Below, piece after piece: positions 25,535-33,906 of a DNA stretch of 64,000 nucleotides; within the stretch, counting starts at the first letter, position 1, and each line of letters starts with the position of its first letter. The DNA comes from Oceanicaulis sp. MMSF_3324 (GTDB lineage: Bacteria; Pseudomonadota; Alphaproteobacteria; Caulobacterales; Maricaulaceae). The stretch covers positions 1 through 64,000 of the forward strand of contig NZ_JASHIU010000002.1 in assembly GCF_030733545.1 (NCBI RefSeq). The letters run 5' to 3'. Position numbers and translations under genes: made by a program. The notes beneath the pieces are model-generated. The model saw nothing but the letters and a program-made list of their open reading frames with translations. It was not told the origin of the DNA and ran no database searches.

Positions 25535-26355
25535 GCTGCCGCTTCGCACACGGCCCGGAACAGCGCCAGATCCGCGTCCGGCGGCGTCATGGCGTCACCA
25601 TCCACAGACACGATCGGGGTCAGCCCCATGACCGCATTGGTGACAAAGCCCCAATCCGCCGTTTCGAGGGCGCTTGGGGCGTACTCGCCCTCGCACACCT
25701 CGACGCGCTGCTCGCGAAGGGCGTCAAGCAACGCGGCGCGGGCTGTCCCCGGCAGGCAACCGCATGACAGGGCCGGCGTGAACACGGTCCCGCCCCTCAC
25801 CCAGAACAGATTGGCGCTATCCGCGCTCGACAGATGGCCGTCACTGGACAGGACCAGGGCGATATCGGCGCCCGCGCGTTGCGCCGTACGCCGCGCGCCC
25901 AACATGTCGGCATAGCCGGTCAGCTTATGCTGGCTTGAGAGGTTGCGCCCATCCCGGCGCGCATCCGGGACAATGCGCGCGCTCAGCGTTTTTGGCCGGT
26001 CCGGCAGGGGGCGCGCGGTGATCAGCACGGTTGGCGACACAGCGCCTGTCGCCTGCATGCCGCCCCCCATCGCCCCGCGTGATACGGTGAGCCGCACCAC
26101 GGCGCGCTTCAGCCCCAGGCTCTGGCAGAGCGTCTGAGCTCCGTGCTCAAGCTCTGCTGCGTCTAAGCGGGGGATGTCCAGTGCCTGCAAGGCCCGGTCA
26201 AGGCGCGCCCTGTGCCGGGGCCAGCGCCGGATCTCTCCGCGCTGACACGCCATGGTTTCAAATGCGCCATCGCCCAGAAGGAAGCCGCGATCGGCTGGAT
26301 CGATGCGCGCCTCATCGGCTTGGACCAGCGCGCCGTTGAGCCAGACCTGCGTCAT
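25531..26355 (-). CDS. pabC: class IV aminotransferase, probable 4-amino-4-deoxychorismate lyase
   Basis: PLP-dependent fold-type IV enzyme of 274 residues. In folate synthesis PabC converts aminodeoxychorismate to p-aminobenzoate and pyruvate. Visible family features are the N-terminal DRGFLLGDGAFETM, the probable PLP lysine in SSQHKLTGYADMLGARR, and the cofactor-phosphate loop region FVTNAVMGLTPIVSVDG. The gene overlaps pabB by 4 bases (ATGA), which favours lyase over branched-chain aminotransferase or D-amino-acid transaminase. Last gene of a three-gene operon. Confidence 0.82.
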   Translation of the reverse strand: MTQVWLNGALVQADEARIDPADRGFLLGDGAFETMACQRGEIRRWPRHRARLDRALQALDIPRLDAAELEHGAQTLCQSLGLKRAVVRLTVSRGAMGGGMQATGAVSPTVLITARPLPDRPKTLSARIVPDARRDGRNLSSQHKLTGYADMLGARRTAQRAGADIALVLSSDGHLSSADSANLFWVRGGTVFTPALSCGCLPGTARAALLDALREQRVEVCEGEYAPSALETADWGFVTNAVMGLTPIVSVDGDAMTPPDADLALFRAVCEAAA

Positions 26356-27686
26356 GCATCACCCTCCAGAGCCGCGCGCAGCGCCGCCGCCTTGTGACGG
26401 GTCTCATCGAGTTCGGCCTGCGGCTCGGAATCTATGGTGATCGCCCCGCCCGACCGCACCTCCACGTCCCAGCCCTCGTCCGCGCGAGCGAAGCTGGCCG
26501 TCCGGATCATCACGTTCAGATCGCACGCCCCGTCCGCGCCCAGCCATCCCAGCGACCCGCAATAGGCGCCCCGGCTTTGCTGTTCGAGTTCGGCGATGAT
26601 CTCCATGGCGCGCACTTTCGGCGCGCCTGTGATCGAACCGGGCGGGAAGGTCGCGCCGATCAGGTCAAACACCGTGCACTCGGAAGCCAGCTCACCAGTC
26701 ACGGTCGAGACCAGGTGATGGACATTGGCGTAGCTCTCCACGCTGAACAGCTCGGGCGTTTTCACACTGCCCGGCCGGCAGACCCGCGCCAGATCATTGC
26801 GCATCAGATCGACGATCATCAGGTTCTCTGCCCGGTCCTTGAGCGAGGCTGCCAGCGCCTGGGCTTCGTCATTGTCGCGCTCCGGATCGGCACGGCGCGG
26901 CCGCGTGCCCTTGATCGGTCGCGTCTCCACCTCGCCTTTCGAGGAGACCTGCAAGAACCGTTCAGGCGAATTGGTCAGCACCACCTGATCCGCGTTGAGC
27001 CGGAAATAGGCGGAGAAAGCGGCGGGACTGTTCCGGGTGAGCCGCTCGAACACGCTCAACGGCGCCGCGCGCCCGCCCACATGCCCCGTGAAGGCGTGAG
27101 ACAGATTGACCTGGAAGATATCGCCCGCAGCGATGTAGTCGCGCGCGCGCTCCACAGCCTGAAGATACTGGCGGTCCAGCCAGGCCTGGCTCAGCGTGCC
27201 CTGGCTGGTTTGCTCCAGCTTGGAACCGGGCGCATCCAGACAGGCCAGACGCTCGACAAGCCTTTGGGCCGCCGCACGCTCGCCCAGGGCCTGCACGGTC
27301 CGGTCGTGATGGTCAAACTCCAGCACCGCCCCATACCAGCCCATCGCCACTGCCGGGCAAGCCGCCAGCCCCGGCTCTAATACCGGCACGCGTTCAAACG
27401 CCTGCCCCAGATCATAGCCGAGCAAACCCGCATAACCGCCCGAAAACCCGCCTTCGCCTGTGGCGTCAGACGGGCGAAACCCATCGCGCAGGCGTTCAAA
27501 TGCCTGCGCAGGATCGCTCTCTTCAATCGTGAATTCGGGGAAGGCGCACAGATAACTCTTGCGGCCCCAGGACTGGCCACCTCCGCCTTGCAGCAAGAGC
27601 GTATAGGGCTCGGTGTCAAAGGCGCGCAACGCCCGAACCGGCTCAACCCAGTCCAGGCTCTGCGCCCCCGTCTGGCGCCGGCTCAC
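26352..27686 (-). CDS. pabB: aminodeoxychorismate synthase component I
   Basis: Chorismate-utilising enzyme that, with a glutaminase (PabA), makes 4-amino-4-deoxychorismate for folate. 444 residues. The chorismate-binding core has PIKGTRPR, which marks PabB rather than anthranilate synthase TrpE (usually PIAGTR), then AENLMIVDLMRNDLARV and TFPPGSITGAPKVRAMEII. The N-terminal domain is present but short. No pabA is in the window. It is tightly coupled to the tyrosine-phosphatase gene upstream and pabC downstream, each by an ATGA overlap. Confidence 0.92.
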   Translation of the reverse strand: MSRRQTGAQSLDWVEPVRALRAFDTEPYTLLLQGGGGQSWGRKSYLCAFPEFTIEESDPAQAFERLRDGFRPSDATGEGGFSGGYAGLLGYDLGQAFERVPVLEPGLAACPAVAMGWYGAVLEFDHHDRTVQALGERAAAQRLVERLACLDAPGSKLEQTSQGTLSQAWLDRQYLQAVERARDYIAAGDIFQVNLSHAFTGHVGGRAAPLSVFERLTRNSPAAFSAYFRLNADQVVLTNSPERFLQVSSKGEVETRPIKGTRPRRADPERDNDEAQALAASLKDRAENLMIVDLMRNDLARVCRPGSVKTPELFSVESYANVHHLVSTVTGELASECTVFDLIGATFPPGSITGAPKVRAMEIIAELEQQSRGAYCGSLGWLGADGACDLNVMIRTASFARADEGWDVEVRSGGAITIDSEPQAELDETRHKAAALRAALEGDA

Positions 27687-28456
27687 GAGGTTTTAAGCCG
27701 CTCGTGCAATTGCGCGATCACGGCCTCGCTCAAACCCAGCTCATTGCGCAGATACCCGGTGACGTCGCCCATGGCGTCAAAGGCGGTCGCCAGATAGCCA
27801 TCCTCCACACCCAGAAAGGCGCGGATTTCCCGGTCACCCACATCCCGGCCCATGCCGTCGCGAATACGCTTGGCGAACCGGGGCGCCAGCTCATCATAGT
27901 CCACGGCCGTATTGGTCATCAGATAGTCTTCGCGCACCGCTTCGGGATCCACGCCCAGCTCGGTCAGCAGCAGGGCGCAGAAAATGCCCGTCCGGTCCTT
28001 GCCCGCCGCGCAATGAACGACAAAGCCGTCCTCGTCTTCGGCCTTCGCGAGCGCTTCAAAGCCCGCCTTGAACACCGCCTTGTTGCCCGGATCAAAGGGC
28101 AAACGGCGATAGGTTTCCGTCATGAAGCCGCGAATATTGTCCAGCGTCAGATCGCTTTCACGCAAAAAGGCCAGATGCGGCGGCTCGGCATGCCCGGCAT
28201 GATCGGAGCTCAGAATGGTCACCGCATCATGATCGGTCCAGTGAGACGGCTCCAACTCGCGCTCCTTGGGGCGGCGCAAATCGGCGACATAGCGGATGTT
28301 CAGGCCATTGAGGGTCTGCACGTCCTCATCGGTCACGCGCGAGAACTGTCCGGACCGGTACAGGCGGTCACGCACCTTCCCGCCGGACTTGAGCGGATAA
28401 GCGCCGAAATGGCGGAAATTATAAACACCGTCGAGGGGGAGAACGCGATCTGTCAT
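27683..28456 (-). CDS. tyrosine phosphatase family protein (Y_phosphatase3 type)
   Basis: Cytoplasmic phosphatase with the cysteine P-loop HCAAGKDRTGIF (Cys149, Arg155), 257 residues. Family members dephosphorylate phosphotyrosine, phosphoinositides or small phosphates. The N-terminal Arg/Phe motif (VYNFRHFGAYPLKSGG) and RLYRSGQFSRVTD are typical of this family. It is the first gene of the operon with pabB and pabC, with a 4-base overlap, an unusual pairing. The natural substrate is unknown. Confidence 0.87.
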   Translation of the reverse strand: MTDRVLPLDGVYNFRHFGAYPLKSGGKVRDRLYRSGQFSRVTDEDVQTLNGLNIRYVADLRRPKERELEPSHWTDHDAVTILSSDHAGHAEPPHLAFLRESDLTLDNIRGFMTETYRRLPFDPGNKAVFKAGFEALAKAEDEDGFVVHCAAGKDRTGIFCALLLTELGVDPEAVREDYLMTNTAVDYDELAPRFAKRIRDGMGRDVGDREIRAFLGVEDGYLATAFDAMGDVTGYLRNELGLSEAVIAQLHERLKTS

Positions 28457-28570
28457 GTGGCTGAATTAGAACCGAATAGTTTTATGAGCAAGGGATACGG
28501 CGAAAAGCTACGAGCATAAGCGCCAATTAAGACTGTAGCGCTACGGCTGTCTCTCCTTAAGGAGAAACCT

Positions 28571-30631
28571 TTGCGCGTACTCAGCTGTCTCGCTTTCGAG
28601 CACCATTTCCCAAGCGTCCTGCTAGCCGGGCTGGTCTGTGTGATCAGTTGCCTGCTCAGCATGCGCCTGCAACGGCGCAGCGAGGACACGGACAGCCTGA
28701 CCCAGGTCGCCTGGCTGGTGGTCACCGCCACCTGCCTGAGCGCCGGCATCTGGTCGACGCATTTCATCGCCATGCTGGGCTATCGCCCCGCCGCGAGCGT
28801 TAGCTTGCAACTGGAAGAAACCGCCCTGTCCGCCCTGATCATCATGTGCGGCGCCCTGGTGGGCTGCTATCTGGCGACCTTGCGCTTCGTCTTCGCCAAG
28901 GCGCTCGCCGGCGTTGTCATCGGCCTGTCCGTCACCGGCATGCACTATGCGGGCATGATGGCCTACCATCTGGACGCCGTGGTGATCTGGGATGCGCGAT
29001 ATGTCCTGGCCTCGGTGATCTTCGCCGTATTCTTTGGCGTCTTCGCCTTCGAGGCGTCCGACCGGTTCGACACCGGCTGGAAAAAACTCATCCCCGGCGG
29101 CCTTCTGGCGCTAGGCGTGGTCTCCCTGCACTTTACCGGCATGGGCGCAATGACCGTCGTCTCCCTGGGCGGCGCGGAAGGGCTCGACTCCATCACCTTC
29201 CAGATTCTGGCGCTGACCACCGCCATCACCACGCTTGTGGTGGTGGGCGCTGGCGGCGCCGGTTATGCCGTCGAGGCCAGCCTGCGCGAGCGCACGGACC
29301 GCCATCTGCGTCATCTGGCCCTGCATGATGTGGTGACCGACCTGCCCAACCGGGCTTACTTCACCGCGCTGGTCGAGCAAGCCATCCAGGATCGCAAGAC
29401 CCATAAGCTCGCGGTCCTCGTCATTGATCTCAATCGCTTCAAGGAGATCAATGATGTCTGGGGCCATCAGGCAGGCGACGCCGTTCTGTGCGATATCGCC
29501 GAACGCTTGCGCAGTCATGAACGCCCCGGCGGCTTCGCCGCACGGCTGGGCGGGGATGAGTTCGGCATCGTATTCCCGGTGGATGACGAAGCAGAGCTGG
29601 CCCGAGAGCTCAAGCTCATTGAATCGCTCTTCATGACGCCCGTGCGCCATGCCGACTTTGAAATCGTCACCAGCGGGAGCCTGGGCGTGGCGGTCTATCC
29701 CGAGGACGGGCGCGATTGCGAAACCCTGATGCGCAACGCCGATCTGGCCATGTACAAGGCCAAGACCGACCCCATAAACCGCATCCAGCATTATGAGCAT
29801 GCGCTGGGCGAAGCGGTTCGCCTGCGCCGCGAGCTGGCCCAGGACCTGCGCACCGCGCTCGAAACCGGCGAGCTGCGCATGTTCTACCAACCGCAGATCG
29901 ACCTGAAGTCCGGAGAGGTGTGCGGGTATGAAGCCCTGGTGCGCTGGCCGCATCCGGAACGGGGCATGATTTCACCGGCCGAGTTCGTTCCGCTGGCGGA
30001 AGCGAACGGCCTGATCGGGCGGCTGGGCGACTGGGTCCTGGAAACGACCTGTCAGGAAGTGGCGCAGTGGTCGGGCTCTCCCAAGGTGGCGATCAATCTG
30101 TCCGCCATCCAGCTCAATGACCCGCAACTGGTCAACAAGGTGCTCCAGGCCATGGTGGCCACCGGTATGAGCCCCAGCCAGCTCGAGATCGAGCTGACCG
30201 AAACCGCGCTGATCCATGATCTGGGACAGTCGCTGAACGTGCTGCGCCGGATCAAGGCGCTGGGCGTATCCATGGCGCTGGATGATTTCGGCACCGGCTA
30301 TTCCGCGCTCGAAACCCTGCGCCGTTTCCCGTTCGACAAGATCAAGCTCGACAAGGGCTTCACCGACGGCCTGTCCGATGGCGGACGCTCCAAGGCCGTC
30401 ATCAGCGCGGTGGTGACGCTGGCCCGCAATCTGGACGTCCCCGTGCTGGCGGAGGGCGTTGAGACGAGCGACCAGCTGGACGCCTTGAACATGATCGGAT
30501 GCGAGCAGGCCCAGGGTTATCTGATCGGTCGTCCGGCCCCCAGCGAGAACGGTCAGCCGCCTCAGGTTCTGGACGTGATGTGGCGGCCGGGAAACCCGAC
30601 CGCCACATACTCGACCGGACTGACCGGCTAG
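28571..30631 (+). CDS. MHYT-GGDEF-EAL c-di-GMP signalling protein
   Basis: Integral membrane regulator of c-di-GMP, 686 residues. Seven hydrophobic segments form an MHYT sensor (about 8-235) with the copper/gas-binding motifs STHFIAM, GMHYAGM and LHFTGMGAM. A GGDEF domain (about 250-410) follows with intact RLGGDEFGIVF and IDLNRFKEIND, then an EAL domain (about 425-670) with YEALVRW, DDFGTGYSAL and AEGVET. Both catalytic domains look intact. The start is TTG at 28571, backed by AAGGAG 6 bases upstream. Regulation by diatomic gas is family knowledge, not shown here. Confidence 0.94.
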   Translation: MRVLSCLAFEHHFPSVLLAGLVCVISCLLSMRLQRRSEDTDSLTQVAWLVVTATCLSAGIWSTHFIAMLGYRPAASVSLQLEETALSALIIMCGALVGCYLATLRFVFAKALAGVVIGLSVTGMHYAGMMAYHLDAVVIWDARYVLASVIFAVFFGVFAFEASDRFDTGWKKLIPGGLLALGVVSLHFTGMGAMTVVSLGGAEGLDSITFQILALTTAITTLVVVGAGGAGYAVEASLRERTDRHLRHLALHDVVTDLPNRAYFTALVEQAIQDRKTHKLAVLVIDLNRFKEINDVWGHQAGDAVLCDIAERLRSHERPGGFAARLGGDEFGIVFPVDDEAELARELKLIESLFMTPVRHADFEIVTSGSLGVAVYPEDGRDCETLMRNADLAMYKAKTDPINRIQHYEHALGEAVRLRRELAQDLRTALETGELRMFYQPQIDLKSGEVCGYEALVRWPHPERGMISPAEFVPLAEANGLIGRLGDWVLETTCQEVAQWSGSPKVAINLSAIQLNDPQLVNKVLQAMVATGMSPSQLEIELTETALIHDLGQSLNVLRRIKALGVSMALDDFGTGYSALETLRRFPFDKIKLDKGFTDGLSDGGRSKAVISAVVTLARNLDVPVLAEGVETSDQLDALNMIGCEQAQGYLIGRPAPSENGQPPQVLDVMWRPGNPTATYSTGLTG

Positions 30632-30634
30632 ACC

Positions 30635-32137
30635 CTAGCGGAAGGGCGGTTCGTCAAAGCTTCTGAGCTTGCGCGAATGCAGCGCATCCGCGCCCTGCCG
30701 CTTGAGGATTTCCACCGCCTCGATCCCCGCCGCCAGGTGCTCTGACACTGACTTGGCGTAAAACCGGTTGGCGGCGCCGGGCAGTTTCAGCTCGCCGTGA
30801 AGCGGCTTGTCGGACACGCACAACAGCGTGCCATAGGGCACACGCAGGCGGAAGCCGTTCGCGGCGATGGTGGCGCTTTCCATGTCCACGGCGATGGAAC
30901 GGGACTGATTGATGCGCCGCGCTTCCTGAGTGTAGCGCAGCTCCCAGTTCCGGTCGGCGTAGGTCACCACGGTGCCGGTGCGCAGACGGCGCTTGAGCTC
31001 GTCGGCGTCATCACCGCTGACGCTTTCCACCGCCTCTTGCAGGGCGACCTGGATCTCGGCGATCGGCGGGATCGGAATCTCCACCGGCAGATCGCGATCG
31101 AGCACGCTGTCATAGCGCAGATAGGCGTGCGCCAGCACGTAATCGCCCAGACGCTGGGAATGGCGCAGACCGCCGCAATGGCCGATCATCATCCAGCATT
31201 CCGGTCGCAATACGGCCAGATGGTCAGTGATGTTCTTGGCGTTGGACGGGCCGACCCCGATATTGACCAGCGTGATGCCCCGGCCATCCTTGGCCTTGAG
31301 GTGATAGGCCGGCATCTGGAAGCGCCGCCAGGGCGCCGCGCTGATCTCGCCCACCGGGTCTTCGGTATTGGCGTCCACATTGACGAAGCCGGCGGCCGAC
31401 AGCGCCACGTAATCGGTGCTGTCATCCTTCACCTGCTCCACCGCCCAGTCCACGAACGCATCCACATAGCGATGGTAGTTGGTGAACAGGATGAAGGGCT
31501 GCACATCCTCATAGGGCGTGCCGGTATAATGGCGGATGCGCTGCAACGAATAATCGGTGCGCACCGCGTCAAACAGGCTTAGCGGGCGAGGACGGCCCGG
31601 CATTGAGGGACGCTCGCCATTGGGCAGCGCGTCATCAATGCCCGCCAGATCCGCATAAGGAAAGTGGCGCACCAGCTCCGCGGGGGAGGCCGCATCCATA
31701 TCCAGATCATCGGCGCCGTCGAGCACATAGGAGAACGGGATCTCCTGCACCGACAAGCCGGTCTCGATCTTCACCGGATAGGTGTCGGACAGAAGCTCGA
31801 TCTGCTCGACCAGATAACGGCGGAACTCTTCGGGATGAGTGATCGTCTGTTCATAGACGCCCGCTTCGGAGAACTTGCCGAAGGCGCGGCTGACCGGCGG
31901 CACGGCGCCGTCCGGCTGGTAGATGATGCGCAGGGCCGGATAGGCGAAGGCGCCGGCGAAACGATCCGCCTCGGACGGCGGCGGGCCGCCATCGAGATAG
32001 ATCTTCAACTCGTCGCGCAGCGCCTTGACCGAGGCCTCGAACAGGACGCACAGCCGGTCGACCGCCTCGGAGGCGGAACCGGCGCGCTTGAACGTCTTCT
32101 CGACCGCTTCGTGGGACACGATATCGGTATCGCCCAA
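30635..32137 (-). CDS. amn: AMP nucleosidase
   Basis: Splits AMP into adenine and ribose 5-phosphate, adjusting adenylate pools; activity in E. coli responds to ATP and phosphate. 500 residues: the N-terminal AMN domain (about 1-190) and a C-terminal phosphorylase-like catalytic domain with MIGHCGGLRHSQRLGDYVLA and VDMESATIAANGFRLRVPYG. Start is TTG at 32137, with AGAGGA 7 bases upstream. It is preceded by a 71-residue gene with a 3-base gap, so the two are probably co-transcribed and coupled. Confidence 0.92.
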   Translation of the reverse strand: MGDTDIVSHEAVEKTFKRAGSASEAVDRLCVLFEASVKALRDELKIYLDGGPPPSEADRFAGAFAYPALRIIYQPDGAVPPVSRAFGKFSEAGVYEQTITHPEEFRRYLVEQIELLSDTYPVKIETGLSVQEIPFSYVLDGADDLDMDAASPAELVRHFPYADLAGIDDALPNGERPSMPGRPRPLSLFDAVRTDYSLQRIRHYTGTPYEDVQPFILFTNYHRYVDAFVDWAVEQVKDDSTDYVALSAAGFVNVDANTEDPVGEISAAPWRRFQMPAYHLKAKDGRGITLVNIGVGPSNAKNITDHLAVLRPECWMMIGHCGGLRHSQRLGDYVLAHAYLRYDSVLDRDLPVEIPIPPIAEIQVALQEAVESVSGDDADELKRRLRTGTVVTYADRNWELRYTQEARRINQSRSIAVDMESATIAANGFRLRVPYGTLLCVSDKPLHGELKLPGAANRFYAKSVSEHLAAGIEAVEILKRQGADALHSRKLRSFDEPPFR

Positions 32138-32140
32138 AGC

Positions 32141-32356
32141 CTAGTCCTCTCGCTTGACGAAGGTCACGGTGAACAGCGGTTCGCCGTCGAACACCGGGTC
32201 GGTCTTGCCGTCCTCGTCAATCATCTGGAAGGCGGTGGGCTCGATGCGGCCTTCCATGCGGTAGCCGCGTTCAGCCATGCGACCGCGATGAAATTCGAGG
32301 GCCGCCGCTGAAAACGTCTTGGCCAGGAAGGTGATGCGATGCGGTTCGTCTGCCAT
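32141..32356 (-). CDS. small protein of unknown function upstream of amn (71 aa)
   Basis: I do not recognise this protein. It begins MADEPHRITFLAKTFSAAAL, is predicted as one helix plus a beta-hairpin (FQMIDEDGKTDPVFDGEPLF) and ends in a charged VKRED. The start is very well supported by AAAGGAGG 5 bases upstream. The stop lies 3 bases before the amn start, so it is the leading gene of an amn operon and could influence AMN level or activity. That role is inferred only from position. Confidence 0.7.
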   Translation of the reverse strand: MADEPHRITFLAKTFSAAALEFHRGRMAERGYRMEGRIEPTAFQMIDEDGKTDPVFDGEPLFTVTFVKRED

Positions 32357-32458
32357 GGCGGCCTCCTTTGAAACTCTTGTGCGCGCGGAGCGCGGTCCTA
32401 AGTCGTACCGCTATCTCCGCGCGCTTCCAAGCCGGGATGACCGTCTGAAGCGAGGCTT

Positions 32459-33760
32459 TTACTGCGCCGGGCAGCGACCGTCCGTCACACGCGCCACCAC
32501 TTCGGGGTCGCCATCGGTCTGAGCGGGCTCCAGCCCCAGGGCGCAGGCGATCATCAGATAGACGTTGACGTTCTCGAACGGCGCCACCTCGCCAATCCCG
32601 TCAAAACGGGGCCCGGCGGCCACGAAAGTGGCGCCCATCACAGGGTCCATATTGTCATAGCCATGGTTGCCCGGAATGATCCGGCGCGGCGATTGCTCGA
32701 GGCTCGGCGCCACGATGGACCAGCCCGCTTCGGCCACCACCAGAAGATCGGGACCGCGGGTCGGGTGGTCGAGATGGTAGTGCGCCGGCATCTCGTGCGC
32801 CTTGTAGGCCACCACATGCGCATTGCCGGACCCGTTGATGGCCTCGTAAGCGTCATCAATGGCGGCCTCGTCGCCCTCTTCGGAGAACAGGAAGATGTAA
32901 GGATGCGCGCCGGCGCCCCAGCGGCCCTCCATGTGCGGCGAGTACACGCGATCAAAATCGATCCACTCATCCACCGCCACGATGCGCTCGTCAGACAGCT
33001 GGGCCATGCCATGGTCGGACACGATGATGATGTTGGTGGTCTCCAGAAGGCCCCGGTCGCGCAATCCCTCGACCAGCTGTCCCACATAGCCGTCCACTTC
33101 GGCGACGGCTTCGGCGACCGCCGCGTTCTCAGGCCCATTGCGGTGGGCCACGCTGTCCACGCGGTCAAAATAGACCGCCGCCAGACGCGGCGCCTCCTCG
33201 GCCGGCGCATCATACCAGGCCAGCACCTCGTCCACGCGCTCCTGATAGGGCTTGTCGTGCTGATAGGGCGTCCAGATCGACGGACGCAGCCCGTCATGCT
33301 CCACTTCCGAGCCCAGCCAGAACATGATCGCGCTGGTCAGGCCCTCACGCTCGGCGGTAGTCCAGATCGGCTCGCCCTGCCACCAGAACGGGTCCTGGGC
33401 CGACATCGGATTGACGAACCCGGTTTCCGCCTCCCGGTCATAGGGCGCGTTCTCGGTCATGCCGTGGTTCTCAGGATAGAGCCCGGTGGCGATGGAATAG
33501 AAATTCACGAAGGTCTTCGATGGCATGACCGGGATCATGCGTTCGGCCTCCACGCCGCGGTCAGCCAGCGCCTCCAGATACGGCGCGTCATACAGATCCA
33601 GAAAATCGTGACGCACCCCGTCCAGACCGATCATCAGAACCCGCTCGGGCTGTTCGCTGGACGCCGTTACGGGCGCGACGGGCGCGTCCGACACGCTGGC
33701 GCAGCTCGCCAAAGCCAGCGCACTGCACGCCGCAATAGTATAGACAAAAGACCGAAACAT
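32459..33760 (-). CDS. nucleotide pyrophosphatase/phosphodiesterase-family lipoprotein
   Basis: Secreted alkaline-phosphatase-superfamily enzyme of the ENPP type, 433 residues. A signal peptide ends in lipobox LASC (Cys20). The metal-binding Asp47 (GLDGVR) and nucleophile Thr83 (MPSKTFVNFYSIATGLYPEN) are seen, with later metal ligands in YFDRVDSVAHRNG, VSDHGMAQLS and NHGYDN. It probably hydrolyses phosphodiesters in the periplasm or at the outer membrane and could release phosphate or nucleosides. GGGGATG precedes the ATG at 33760. No Pho box recognised upstream. Confidence 0.87.
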   Translation of the reverse strand: MFRSFVYTIAACSALALASCASVSDAPVAPVTASSEQPERVLMIGLDGVRHDFLDLYDAPYLEALADRGVEAERMIPVMPSKTFVNFYSIATGLYPENHGMTENAPYDREAETGFVNPMSAQDPFWWQGEPIWTTAEREGLTSAIMFWLGSEVEHDGLRPSIWTPYQHDKPYQERVDEVLAWYDAPAEEAPRLAAVYFDRVDSVAHRNGPENAAVAEAVAEVDGYVGQLVEGLRDRGLLETTNIIIVSDHGMAQLSDERIVAVDEWIDFDRVYSPHMEGRWGAGAHPYIFLFSEEGDEAAIDDAYEAINGSGNAHVVAYKAHEMPAHYHLDHPTRGPDLLVVAEAGWSIVAPSLEQSPRRIIPGNHGYDNMDPVMGATFVAAGPRFDGIGEVAPFENVNVYLMIACALGLEPAQTDGDPEVVARVTDGRCPAQ

Positions 33761-33906
33761 GACGCATCCCCATGCGATGACTGGAAATTTCAAGCTCGCC
33801 CTAGCCCATGCCGCACCCGGGGTAAAGTGAACACCGCGAATGAAAACTTTCGCACTGCAACATGGCGCGCTATGGGATCGGCCTTCTTGTAATTCTGGAC
33901 GATCCG

